From Clostridiales bacterium (lineage in GTDB: Bacteria; Bacillota_E; Sulfobacillia; Sulfobacillales; JAIMBI01): a DNA stretch of 64,000 bases. The position numbers and the translations under genes are program-made. This document shows, piece after piece, positions 34,671 to 42,821 of the stretch. Below the pieces are notes generated by a model, which worked only from the letters and a program-made list of their open reading frames with translations, had not been told where the DNA came from and ran no database searches. Where the stretch lies: NCBI GenBank assembly GCA_027318915.1, contig DAHVOH010000006.1, positions 1 to 64,000 on the forward strand, read 5' to 3'. The stretch's first letter is position 1; each line of letters begins with the position of its first letter.

Positions 34671-35919
34671 GGCGGTATGGGCGGCGGCACGGTCCGAGGG
34701 CCTGGATCCCGCACCCACCGATTTCTACCTGGTGCCGCGGGAGAGTCTCTGGGCCATCGCCGCGTACGGCCTTCCGCATCATCCCGGACACTGGCGCTAT
34801 GGACGGGATTACTGGGTGCTGCGCGAGCAGCAGGTGACCGGCAGCGCCCGTCTCTACGAGTTGGTGATCCGGGGTGAGCCGGTGACGGCCTATCTCGACG
34901 CCGCCAACAGCCTGGCCGAGCAGCAGCTGGTGGTGGCGCATGTGGCCGGGCACGCGGACCTGCTGCGCCATCATCTGCTCTATCGCTCGCAGCGGTCCGA
35001 CTGGCCCGCCGTGCTGGACGCGGCCCACCAACGCCTCATGGCCTATCGCGACCGGTTCGGCGAAGCCGTGGTGGAACAGGTGTGGAACGACGCGCTGAGT
35101 TTGGAGGACCAGGTGGCCGAGGAAACGCCCCCGCCGGCGGTTGAATTGTCGGCGGAGACGTCTCCGTTCGGCGACCTCTGGCGGTCGTCGAGCGGGGCGC
35201 CGGCGCGGCAGCCCCATCCCCGCTGGCGACTTCCCACCGCCGACCTGTTGGGATTTCTGGCCCGGGAAGCTCCGCGCCTGGAGGAATGGCAGCGGGACTG
35301 TCTTTCCATGGTCCGTGGCACGGCGCTTTATTTCTGGCCGCAGCGGGTGACGAAGCTGGTGCAGGAGGGTTTTGCCACCTGGGTCCAGCACCGACTGGTC
35401 CAAGTGTTGGACTGGGCGGCACCGTCCCGCGTTCAGGCTGCGATCCTGAACGCGGGCGTGGAGTGGACGTCGGAGATGGTCCCGAATCCCTATGACTTGG
35501 GCGGCCAGATGTTTTTGTGGCTGGAGCGGCATTGGGGGGCCCCACGGGTGATTGCTCTGGCCCGCGAGCTGACGGACAGTGAGCTGGTGTCGCGCTGGGT
35601 GACGGAGGAGATGGTGCGCGACCTGCAGTTGTATCGCTATCGCTGGCGCAACGACGGGGGGACGTGGGCGGCGGTTCGGCAGGGCGCCGCATGGACCGAG
35701 GTTCGCGACGCCTGGAACAATCAAATCGCCGAAAAGCCCCCGCGCGTCGCCGTCGTGGACGTCGAGGCCGGAGGCCAGCTGGTGCTGGGTTGGGATGATG
35801 CGGCTCCGCCCGACCTGGCGGCGGCCCAGCGGACCTTGGCGGCCGTGCGCCGGCTCTGGGGGGGGCCGGTGCGCTTGGACCGCCCGGGGGGACCCCCGGT
35901 GACGGAGAAGGAGGGGTGA
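34645..35919 (+). CDS. spoVR: SpoVR family protein
   Basis: A 424-residue SpoVR-like protein. Recognisable blocks are PTDFYLVPRESLWAIAAYGLPHHPGHWRYG, NSLAEQQLVVAHVAGHADLL, LEEWQRDCLSMVRGTALYFWPQ, KLVQEGFATWVQHRL and NPYDLGGQMFLWLERHWG. In Bacillus subtilis spoVR is expressed in the mother cell and affects spore cortex formation; the biochemical role is unknown. ATG 34645 lies within the yhbH end, and the gene ends 3 bases before the prkA start, giving a compact three-gene unit. Confidence 0.9.
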   Translation: MEPLDAWVEAVWAAARSEGLDPAPTDFYLVPRESLWAIAAYGLPHHPGHWRYGRDYWVLREQQVTGSARLYELVIRGEPVTAYLDAANSLAEQQLVVAHVAGHADLLRHHLLYRSQRSDWPAVLDAAHQRLMAYRDRFGEAVVEQVWNDALSLEDQVAEETPPPAVELSAETSPFGDLWRSSSGAPARQPHPRWRLPTADLLGFLAREAPRLEEWQRDCLSMVRGTALYFWPQRVTKLVQEGFATWVQHRLVQVLDWAAPSRVQAAILNAGVEWTSEMVPNPYDLGGQMFLWLERHWGAPRVIALARELTDSELVSRWVTEEMVRDLQLYRYRWRNDGGTWAAVRQGAAWTEVRDAWNNQIAEKPPRVAVVDVEAGGQLVLGWDDAAPPDLAAAQRTLAAVRRLWGGPVRLDRPGGPPVTEKEG

Positions 35920-35922
35920 TGC

Positions 35923-37842
35923 GTGAACGACCACAGCGTGCGTGTCGAGGGGCTCTGGGAAGAAATCCGAGGCGCCATGCGCGAGGACTACCGGCTGGCG
36001 TGGGACGGATCTCTATCCGAGTATCTGGAGTTGGTCCGGGAGAATCCGGCGGTGACTCGGCTGGCCCACGCACGCCTGTACGACATGATTCGGGCGGCGG
36101 GGGTGCGAGACGGCGGGGGCGGCCCGGAGTATCCCTTCTTCGATGGGCAGCTGTTTGGCATGGAGGCCGTGCTGCAGCGGCTGATGGAGTATCTGGCCGC
36201 GGCCGCCGCACGGGCGGATGCCCATCGCCGCGTGCTTTTGTTGGTGGGTCCGGTGGGGACGGCCAAGTCCCACCTGGTCATGATGTTGAAGCGCGGTTTG
36301 GAGAACTACAGCCGGCAGGACGAGGGAGCGCTGTATGGCATTCGCGACTGCCCGCTGCATGAAGAGCCGCTCCACCTGATTCCCCTATCCGTCCGCCCGC
36401 GGGTCGAGGCGGAGTTGGGCGTCCGCATTGAAGGCGCGCTGTGCCCGCGGTGCCAGGCCCGGTTGGACCGCGCGGCGGGCGATTTGGATCAGTTTCGCGT
36501 GGAACGACTGATATTGGCCGAACACCGCCGCATGGGCATCGCCACCTACGCCGCCGGTGAAGAAAAGACGCAGAGCCTTTCGGATTTGGTGGGCAAGGCG
36601 GACTTGGCCCGTCTGGCGGAGGTGGGCCGTGAAGACGACCCGGAGGTGTTTGACTTCGGCGGCGAGCTGGACCGGTCAAGCCGGGGTCTGTTTGAGGGCA
36701 TTGAACTGCTGAAGTGGGTGCCCGAATTGCTCTACACGCTCATCACGGTCTCCCAGGAACGCCAGATCAAGGCGCCCGACTTTCCGGTCACGTACCTCGA
36801 CACCGTCCTGGTGGCCCACACCAACGCCGCCGAATATCAGCGCTATATTGCCGATGCCCGCAACGAGGCCATCCGGAGCCGCCTGTACATGATTCGGGTG
36901 CCCTACGTGCTGCGGGTGCAGGACGAAATCCGGATCTATGAACGGCTGGTGGCCGAGGCGCAGCTGGCCCAGCATCTGGCGCCGGGCACCCTCCGACTGC
37001 TGGCCCAGTATGCCGTCTACTCCCGACTCTGGGATTCCCAGGACCGCACCGTGAGCCGTTGGGACAAACTGCGTCTGTACGACGGCGAGGCGGTGCAGGA
37101 TATCGCGGCCCACCGCGTGGAGGATCTGCGCCGCGAATTTCCGGAGGAGGGGATGGGGGGTCTCTCCCCCCGCGACAGTCTGAACGTTCTGACCCAGGCT
37201 CTGGGGGCCGTGGCCGCTCCCTGCGTCACGCCGATCGATATTCTGCGCACGCTGCGCGCCTTCATCCAAGAACGCAAATTCCTGGGCGTCCAGCGTCCGG
37301 AGGAGTGGCAGGCGCTGCAAAACGCCCTGGGGGTGGTGCGGCAGGAATACGACAAGACGGTGCGCGAGACGGTGATGGAGGCCTTTGTACACGCGTTCGA
37401 CACGGTGGCGCAGACGATGTTCACACGCTACCTGGACGAGGCCGAGGCGGCCGTCCGCAAGCTGCGGGTTCGTGATCCCGTCACCGGCGATCTGCGGGAG
37501 GCGGACGTGGCATTTCTGCGCCAGATAGAGGACCAGTTGGGACTGTCGGAGGCGAGTGTGCGGGGATTTCGAGAAGAACTGCTGATGGCGGTGGGGGCGG
37601 CGGCCCGGCAGGGCCAGCCCATCCATTGGAACGACCATCTGCGGTTGGCGGGCGGGATCAAGCAGCGGCTGTTTCAAGACGTGCGCAATTTGGTGCGCAC
37701 CACCACCAGCACGCGAACGCCGGACGCCGACCAGGCCAAAAAGCTGGCCGAAGTCAAGGAGGCGCTCGCCACGCAAGGCTACTGCCCCCATTGCGCGGAC
37801 ACGCTGCTCGGATATGCGGGGACCCTGCTGGCGCATGATTGA
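35923..37842 (+). CDS. prkA: PrkA-type serine kinase/AAA+ protein
   Basis: A 639-residue PrkA homologue. The AAA+ part carries a P-loop GPVGTAKSH (109-117) and GLFEGIELLKWVPELLYTLITVSQE. The C-terminal kinase-like part has DRTVSRWDKLRLYDGE and NALGVVRQEYDKTV. Two CxxC pairs (LCPRCQ, and YCPHC near the C-terminus) could bind zinc. PrkA/YeaG acts in sporulation or starvation signalling and recent work assigns Lon-like protease activity to Bacillus PrkA. GTG 35923 follows GGAGGGG; ATG 35919 in another frame gives a short unrelated peptide. Gene order yhbH-spoVR-prkA differs from the common prkA-first order. Confidence 0.9.
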   Translation: MNDHSVRVEGLWEEIRGAMREDYRLAWDGSLSEYLELVRENPAVTRLAHARLYDMIRAAGVRDGGGGPEYPFFDGQLFGMEAVLQRLMEYLAAAAARADAHRRVLLLVGPVGTAKSHLVMMLKRGLENYSRQDEGALYGIRDCPLHEEPLHLIPLSVRPRVEAELGVRIEGALCPRCQARLDRAAGDLDQFRVERLILAEHRRMGIATYAAGEEKTQSLSDLVGKADLARLAEVGREDDPEVFDFGGELDRSSRGLFEGIELLKWVPELLYTLITVSQERQIKAPDFPVTYLDTVLVAHTNAAEYQRYIADARNEAIRSRLYMIRVPYVLRVQDEIRIYERLVAEAQLAQHLAPGTLRLLAQYAVYSRLWDSQDRTVSRWDKLRLYDGEAVQDIAAHRVEDLRREFPEEGMGGLSPRDSLNVLTQALGAVAAPCVTPIDILRTLRAFIQERKFLGVQRPEEWQALQNALGVVRQEYDKTVRETVMEAFVHAFDTVAQTMFTRYLDEAEAAVRKLRVRDPVTGDLREADVAFLRQIEDQLGLSEASVRGFREELLMAVGAAARQGQPIHWNDHLRLAGGIKQRLFQDVRNLVRTTTSTRTPDADQAKKLAEVKEALATQGYCPHCADTLLGYAGTLLAHD

Positions 37843-37859
37843 GGGGCGATCGCGCCGAC

Positions 37860-38933
37860 TCAGGAGGACGGCGGCAAGATGGCCTCCCAACCCGACGTCA
37901 TGGCCGGGGCGCGATGCCGGTTGGCCAGCAGGCGGGAGGCCTCGTGGTAGCCCGCCCAGATGCGGCGGTCGGTCAGGAGGCCGCGCAGCAAATCGGCCAG
38001 GCGATCGGTTTCACCCAGCCCGGCCAGCCGGCCCAACGTCCCTCCGAGGAGAATTTCGGCGGGGGCCTCGGGCGCGCTCACACCGGTCAACGGAAGACCG
38101 GCAGCGGCGGCGGTCACATAATCCCAGGCGGTGCCGTCCAGCCACTGCGGACCGCAGAACACGCTGGACGTGGCGAGCCGCTCCGTCAAGGCGGGCGTCA
38201 GGGGCTCCCGCTGCAGGGGCACCCCTTCCCGCTCGGCCTCGGCTTCCATCTCGGGACGCTCGGGCCCATCGCCAAAGACACGAAGCGTCGCCGCGAGCCC
38301 CTCCTGCCGGAGACGGGCCAGGACATCCACCAGCACGTCCACCCCTTTGATGCCGGTTATCGATCCGGCCACCGCCACCTCCGATCCGAACTGCGGACTG
38401 GCCGCGGGCGCGGCCGGAGCCGGCCAGAGCACGGTGGTCGCCCGCGCTTCGGGCACGCCGAAGTGTTGGACCAGATCGCGGGCGACGGCTGCCGCCAGGG
38501 TGAGGATGCGGTCAAACCGTCCCAGGAGTTTCTCGGCCAGGCGGCGCGTGCGTGCGACATGATGCTCGCCCCGGCTGGCCAGGTAATAGCTCAGGGGCAA
38601 GGTGGCGAGCAGCCAGACCGGGGGGCGCCGCGCCAATCCCAGGACCGCCTCCAGCGTTCGGAAGTCCCAGGCCAGGTCCTGTTCCACCACCACCAGATCG
38701 TAGCGAGTGGCGTGGCGCCGGATGGCCCCCATCACCTGAACGGGACCGGACCACCCTTGACCGGAGGGCCCGTCGAAACGCTCGCCGAACCCCGCCGGGT
38801 GGTAGGGCCGCTCCGGGCCCAGCGGCCAGTAGGTCAACCGATGGCCGAAGCCGGACAGGAGCTGGGCGATGGGCCCGGCTATCAGAGCGGACTCCCCGTC
38901 TTGGCCCTGTCCGGAGATCCAAAGAATGTTCAC
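37860..38933 (-). CDS. Group 1 glycosyltransferase
   Basis: A 357-residue GT-B-like transferase. The N-terminal half has LLSGFGHRLTYWPLG and RYDLVVVEQDLAWDF. The C-terminal half has VAVAGSITGIKGVDVLVDVLARLRQEG, LRVFGDGPERPEMEAEAE and DYVTAAAAGLPLTG, which match the donor-binding half of GT4 enzymes, with the Glu-x7-Glu region eroded. GTG 38933 overlaps the upstream stop (GTGA); the longer frame lacks a site. It is third in a minus-strand trio with two sugar-nucleotide SDRs. Its 3' end converges on prkA, 17 bases away. Acceptor and donor unknown; UDP-xylose is a guess from context. Confidence 0.7.
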   Translation of the reverse strand: MNILWISGQGQDGESALIAGPIAQLLSGFGHRLTYWPLGPERPYHPAGFGERFDGPSGQGWSGPVQVMGAIRRHATRYDLVVVEQDLAWDFRTLEAVLGLARRPPVWLLATLPLSYYLASRGEHHVARTRRLAEKLLGRFDRILTLAAAVARDLVQHFGVPEARATTVLWPAPAAPAASPQFGSEVAVAGSITGIKGVDVLVDVLARLRQEGLAATLRVFGDGPERPEMEAEAEREGVPLQREPLTPALTERLATSSVFCGPQWLDGTAWDYVTAAAAGLPLTGVSAPEAPAEILLGGTLGRLAGLGETDRLADLLRGLLTDRRIWAGYHEASRLLANRHRAPAMTSGWEAILPPSS

Positions 38934-39835
38934 GCCCGCCAATGCCGCCACGTGAGCGCCAAACCCTCGGCCAAGGGGGTCTGGGCTTGGAATCCCCACC
39001 GGCGCGCCGGCTCGGGGTCAAAGACGCTGTCGCGGATGTCGGCCGGTCGGGGCGCGGCATCACGCCACAGTGCGGATCGGCCCGCAGCCTCGGCCAGCAG
39101 CTGGCCGAGGCGGTTGACGCTGGTGGCTTCGCCGGTGCCGATGTTGAAGAGGACCGAGGGGGATGAGCCCAGCCGCACCAGGAAGGCCCGCGCCACGTCC
39201 TCGACATAGATGAAGTCGCGGGTTTGCTCGCCGTCTCCCTCACGGACCATCGCATCGCCGTCGGCCAGGGCGTCGCAGAACCGGGCCACCACCCCTCCCT
39301 CGCCGGCCGTCCGCTGGCCGGGTCCGTAGACGTTGGCCAGGCGGAGCGTGACGAGGCTCACGCCGCGAATCGCGGCGAGATGGGCGGCCAGTCGTTCGGC
39401 TCCCCACTTCGTGAGTCCGTAAATGGATTGCGGCGCGACGGACGAATCCTCGACGATGGGCACGGCGCCCGTCGGGTCGCCATAGACGGCGGCGCTGGAG
39501 GCCCAGCGGAATTCGCGGGCTCCCAACTGGGCGGCCAGTTCCAGGGCGCCCACCGTGCCCACGACATTGTCACGCGCCGTGGCCACCGGATCCGACTCGG
39601 CCACCGGCACACTGATCTGGGCCGCCAAATGAATGACGACCGCCACCGGCGGCAACAAAGGGCGGACGGCGGCGGGGTCGGCGACATCGCCTTGAACCAA
39701 CGGCACCTCGGGCAGCCAGGAATTGACGCCGAAGTCCAGGCGGTCCAGGACCAGGGGTTCGTGGCCCGCGCGGATCAGCGCCCGCACCACATGCGCGCCG
39801 ATAAAGCCGGCGCCGCCCGTCACCAGCACCTTCAT
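38930..39835 (-). CDS. NAD-dependent sugar epimerase/dehydratase, GalE-like
   Basis: A 301-residue extended SDR. The cofactor motif GGAGFIGAH starts at residue 7, HLAAQISVPVAESDP follows near 70, and SSAAVYGDP precedes the catalytic Y139-x3-K143 in SIYGLTKWGAERLA. NVYGPGQR and VEDVARAF complete the UDP-glucose 4-epimerase pattern. ATG 39835 overlaps the preceding stop (ATGA). Being flanked by UDP-xylose synthase and a glycosyltransferase, a 4-epimerase acting on UDP-xylose (to UDP-arabinose) or UDP-glucose is plausible; the sequence alone does not decide. Confidence 0.8.
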   Translation of the reverse strand: MKVLVTGGAGFIGAHVVRALIRAGHEPLVLDRLDFGVNSWLPEVPLVQGDVADPAAVRPLLPPVAVVIHLAAQISVPVAESDPVATARDNVVGTVGALELAAQLGAREFRWASSAAVYGDPTGAVPIVEDSSVAPQSIYGLTKWGAERLAAHLAAIRGVSLVTLRLANVYGPGQRTAGEGGVVARFCDALADGDAMVREGDGEQTRDFIYVEDVARAFLVRLGSSPSVLFNIGTGEATSVNRLGQLLAEAAGRSALWRDAAPRPADIRDSVFDPEPARRWGFQAQTPLAEGLALTWRHWRA

Positions 39836-40800
39836 GACGGGATCGCCGCCCCCCGGGCCCGAAAATCGGCAATGGTGCGGGTGAGTCCGTCGGTGAGGGA
39901 CACCCGTGGTTCCCAGGCCAACAGATCGCGCGCCCGACTGATGTCGGGGCACCGATTGGTGGGATCGTCCGGCGGCAGGGGGTTGTGAGCGACGGTCAGA
40001 GGCACGCCCGCGACGCGGGCCACGATCTCCGCGAACTCACGAATCGTGTGTTCTTCCGGATTGCCGACATTGATGATTTCACCGGCCAAGCCGGGAAGGC
40101 TGGCGGCTCGCCAAATGGCGTCCACCTCGTCGCTCACATAGCAGAAGCTCCTGGTCTGGGATCCGTCGCCATAAATGGTCAGGGGCTGGCCGCTTAGCGC
40201 CTGGGTGACGAAATTGGGAACCACGCGGCCGTCTTCCAACTGCATGCGCGGTCCGTAACAGTTGAAGAATCGCAGAATGCGCACGTCCAGCCCATGCCGC
40301 CGATGCCACTCCATGGTCAGCGCTTCTCCGAAGCGCTTGGACTCGTCGTAGCAGGCCCGAGGGCCCACCGGATTGACGTGACCCCAGTAGGACTCGGGTT
40401 GCGGCGTCACCTCGGGGTCTCCGTACACCTCGGAGGTGGAGGCCAGGACCAGACGCGCGCCCCAGCGCTGCGCCAGTTCCAGCGCATGCCAGGTGCCGAC
40501 GGAATTGACCCGCAGCGTCTCCAGGGCCAGCCGACGGTAGTGCACGGGACTGGCCGGAGACGCCAGGTGAAAGACCAGATCCGCGGTGCGCAGGCCAAAA
40601 CCGTCGGCCGGCAGCGGATCGGTGATGTCCGCCGTGTCGATGCGGACGTCCCCGGTGCCCGCCCAACGGGACAGGTTTTCGAACCGTCCGGTGGAGGCGT
40701 TGTCCACCACCAGCACGACAAAGCCCTCTTCCACCAGCCGATCCACCAGATGGCTGCCGATAAAGCCGGCGCCGCCAATCACCACCGCGTGTCTTGCCAA
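39832..40800 (-). CDS. uxs: UDP-glucuronate decarboxylase (UDP-xylose synthase)
   Basis: A 322-residue extended SDR with GGAGFIGSH (9-17), HLASPASPVHY, STSEVYGDP and the catalytic Y151-x3-K155 in RACYDESKR. The block PESYWGHVNPVGPRACYDESKR, with E124 in TSEVYG, is the signature of UXS1, which decarboxylates UDP-GlcA to UDP-xylose. The start is TTG at 40800, behind GGAAAGGCGG, 8 nt away. Its promoter diverges from that of the WcaJ-type gene. No UDP-glucose 6-dehydrogenase is present beside it, so UDP-GlcA must come from elsewhere. Confidence 0.88.
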   Translation of the reverse strand: MARHAVVIGGAGFIGSHLVDRLVEEGFVVLVVDNASTGRFENLSRWAGTGDVRIDTADITDPLPADGFGLRTADLVFHLASPASPVHYRRLALETLRVNSVGTWHALELAQRWGARLVLASTSEVYGDPEVTPQPESYWGHVNPVGPRACYDESKRFGEALTMEWHRRHGLDVRILRFFNCYGPRMQLEDGRVVPNFVTQALSGQPLTIYGDGSQTRSFCYVSDEVDAIWRAASLPGLAGEIINVGNPEEHTIREFAEIVARVAGVPLTVAHNPLPPDDPTNRCPDISRARDLLAWEPRVSLTDGLTRTIADFRARGAAIPS

Positions 40801-40832
40801 GCCGAAAGCCGCCTTTCCGGACAGATGCCGCC

Positions 40833-40841
40833 ATTATAGCA
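40833..40841 (-). promoter_or_regulatory. Extended -10 promoter of the UDP-xylose operon
   Basis: On the minus strand, TGCTATAAT reads from 40841 to 40833, 33 bases before the TTG start. It is identical to the nonamer at 4904. Confidence 0.7.
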
Positions 40842-40917
40842 TCGGAAAGCTTCGCCGCCGGGCGGTGCCCGGGGATTGACATCCATTGCCCGTTGCCCGT
40901 TTCGCAATCTATGGTAT

Positions 40918-40926
40918 TGCTATAAA
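40918..40926 (+). promoter_or_regulatory. Extended -10 promoter of the WcaJ-type gene
   Basis: TGCTATAAA lies 33 bases before the ATG at 40959, divergent from and 77 bases away from the minus-strand promoter. Only the last base departs from the shared nonamer. Confidence 0.6.
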
Positions 40927-40958
40927 GGGAAGATCGGTCGTTGGCCGAAGGAGGCATG

Positions 40959-42362
40959 ATGTTCAAATCCTGGACCAACCGCTGGGACGAATTGTCGGTC
41001 CTGGTCGACACGGCAGTCGCGTACGGCGCCTACCTGCTGGTGGTGCATGCCTATCTGGCTCTGCACCCGCAGTTGGCCACCGTCCAGCTGGTGAGCCTCT
41101 ACTTCTCGTGGTCGCTGTTTGTCCTGGGCACGTCGTGGCTGGGACTGAAACTCAGTTTTCGGGGCTATTCGCGGCGGTGGAACCAGCTGCCCGCGGAGTT
41201 GGCGATGCTGTTTTTCGCCAACGCGGCCGGTGGCGTGGGCATGGCCGTGCTCATCTTCGGTCTCAAAGCGACATGGTTCTCCCGCTTGATTTTTGTGGTG
41301 TATCCCGCTGTGGCCTTTATGCTGCAGGGCCTCGTGCACACCGCCACCAAGGTGCGTCTGGCCAAGTGGCGGCGCCAGGGGCTTGACCGCCGGCACTTGG
41401 TGGTGCTGGGCTACCCGCCGCGCGTGGCCGTCTTTCGGGACACCGTGCACGACGTCGTCGAGGCGGGCATGGCGGTCGTGGGTGAGGCGCCGGTGCCGCT
41501 CGGCGACCAGGAGTCGGGCCAGCAGGCCCTCGCGGCCCTGCACCATTGGCTCCAAACCACCGTGGTGGACTCGGTGGTGCTGGCGTTGCCGCTGGACGAC
41601 GGGGTTCTGCGCGAAGCCATCCGAATGGCTGAGCGGCAGGGCAAGGAAGTGCGTCTGGTCCTGGATGAAGTGGGGGCGCTGGCAAACCGATCCCAGCTGT
41701 ACAATTTCTACGGCAACGCCGTCCTGGTGGTTAATCCGTCCAGCGCCCATTTCACGGCCCGGTGGATCTTCAAGCGGGCCCTGGACCTGGTGGGATCGGC
41801 CGTGCTGATCGTGCTGCTGTCGCCGGTGATGGCCGGGGTGGCGCTGCTGCTCAAGATTCGGGAGCCGGGCCAACCGGTGCTTTTTGTGCAGGAGCGGGTG
41901 GGACTCAACGGACGGCGCTTCAAGTGTCTGAAATTCCGGACCATGGTGGCGGATGCCCACGAGAAGCGGGCGGAGGTGGAACATCTCAACATCATGAGCG
42001 GGCCGGTGTTCAAGGCCAAAGACGACCCGCGGGTGACGCCGCTCGGCAAGAGCCTGCGCCAGTACAGCCTCGATGAGTTGCCGCAGCTGTTCAACGTGCT
42101 GGTGGGGTCCATGAGCTTGGTCGGGCCGCGGCCGGCCCTGCCCGAGGAGGTCGAGCAATACGGAGACAACTCGCGCAAGCGCCTGTCTGTGCGCCCCGGC
42201 ATCACGGGTCTCTGGCAGGTCTCCGGGCGCAATCAAATCGTCGACTTCCAGCGGTGGGTGGAGCTTGACCTGGAATATATTGACCGCTGGTCGGTGGGGC
42301 TCGACGTGGCCATCCTCCTGAAAACCATTCCCGCCGTGATCCAGCAGCGCGGCGCACATTGA
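40959..42362 (+). CDS. Polyprenyl-phosphate glycosyl-1-phosphate transferase, WcaJ/EpsL-type
   Basis: A 467-residue exopolysaccharide initiating transferase. The first ~130 residues carry four transmembrane helices, then a CoA-binding-like Rossmann region (RRHLVVLGYPPRVAVF), a fifth helix (LVGSAVLIVLLSPVMAGVALL) and the sugar transferase domain. That domain has PVLFVQERVGLNGRRFKCLKFRTMV, LRQYSLDELPQLFNVLVGSMSLVGPRPA, and RPGITGLWQVSGRN. It links a hexose-1-phosphate, usually glucose or galactose, to undecaprenyl phosphate. ATG 40959 is preferred over the adjacent ATG 40956 because AAGGAGG ends at 40954. It complements the shorter PglC-size enzyme at 13302, so two lipid-linked glycans may start independently. 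Confidence 0.9.
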   Translation: MFKSWTNRWDELSVLVDTAVAYGAYLLVVHAYLALHPQLATVQLVSLYFSWSLFVLGTSWLGLKLSFRGYSRRWNQLPAELAMLFFANAAGGVGMAVLIFGLKATWFSRLIFVVYPAVAFMLQGLVHTATKVRLAKWRRQGLDRRHLVVLGYPPRVAVFRDTVHDVVEAGMAVVGEAPVPLGDQESGQQALAALHHWLQTTVVDSVVLALPLDDGVLREAIRMAERQGKEVRLVLDEVGALANRSQLYNFYGNAVLVVNPSSAHFTARWIFKRALDLVGSAVLIVLLSPVMAGVALLLKIREPGQPVLFVQERVGLNGRRFKCLKFRTMVADAHEKRAEVEHLNIMSGPVFKAKDDPRVTPLGKSLRQYSLDELPQLFNVLVGSMSLVGPRPALPEEVEQYGDNSRKRLSVRPGITGLWQVSGRNQIVDFQRWVELDLEYIDRWSVGLDVAILLKTIPAVIQQRGAH

Positions 42363-42821
42363 CCCGGCTGTGGGCGGGTGCGGAGGCTCGGGCTCGCTCT
42401 GTCGCCAGCTGGCGGGACCCGTCCGGCGGCGCCCCATCGGGATGGCGGCCTGCACCGGCACCTTGGCGCTCCGTGGCGTAGCCATCGTCGATCGGGCTCA
42501 CGGCTCCCCATCGTCGATGGACGTCGAGGCGTTATGCCGCCACGGCGGCCCGGACCAGCCCCGGGAACGGACCCAACCGGTTGACGTTCCGGTGGCCGCC
42601 GGTCCACCCCCCTTCGGGTTGGTTCTAAGCAACGACCGGAGCGGCGGCCGACCGGGCTGCTTTTTTCGGCGAATCGTCGTCCGACGCCGCTGGCGTGGGC
42701 ATTTCGCCGTGGGCGGCCCGGAAGTCCACGGCGACACGGTGGAGCCCCGGTGTGCACCGATGCCGTTCTTGCGCCTACGTTCGCCGCGCCGGGACCGGTC
42801 GGGACGGCGGCGGGGCCCCCC
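42363..42821. other. Convergent intergenic region
   Basis: About 460 bases between two converging genes. It contains one likely terminator at 42640-42666. The remaining overlapping frames lack motifs. Confidence 0.5.
42640..42666 (+). terminator. Possible intrinsic terminator
   Basis: AGCGGC (42640-42645) can pair with GCTGCT (42656-42661), allowing one G-U pair, around a 10-base GC-rich loop, followed by TTTTTT. It is 278 bases past the WcaJ-type gene, so readthrough to this point would be needed. Confidence 0.4.
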
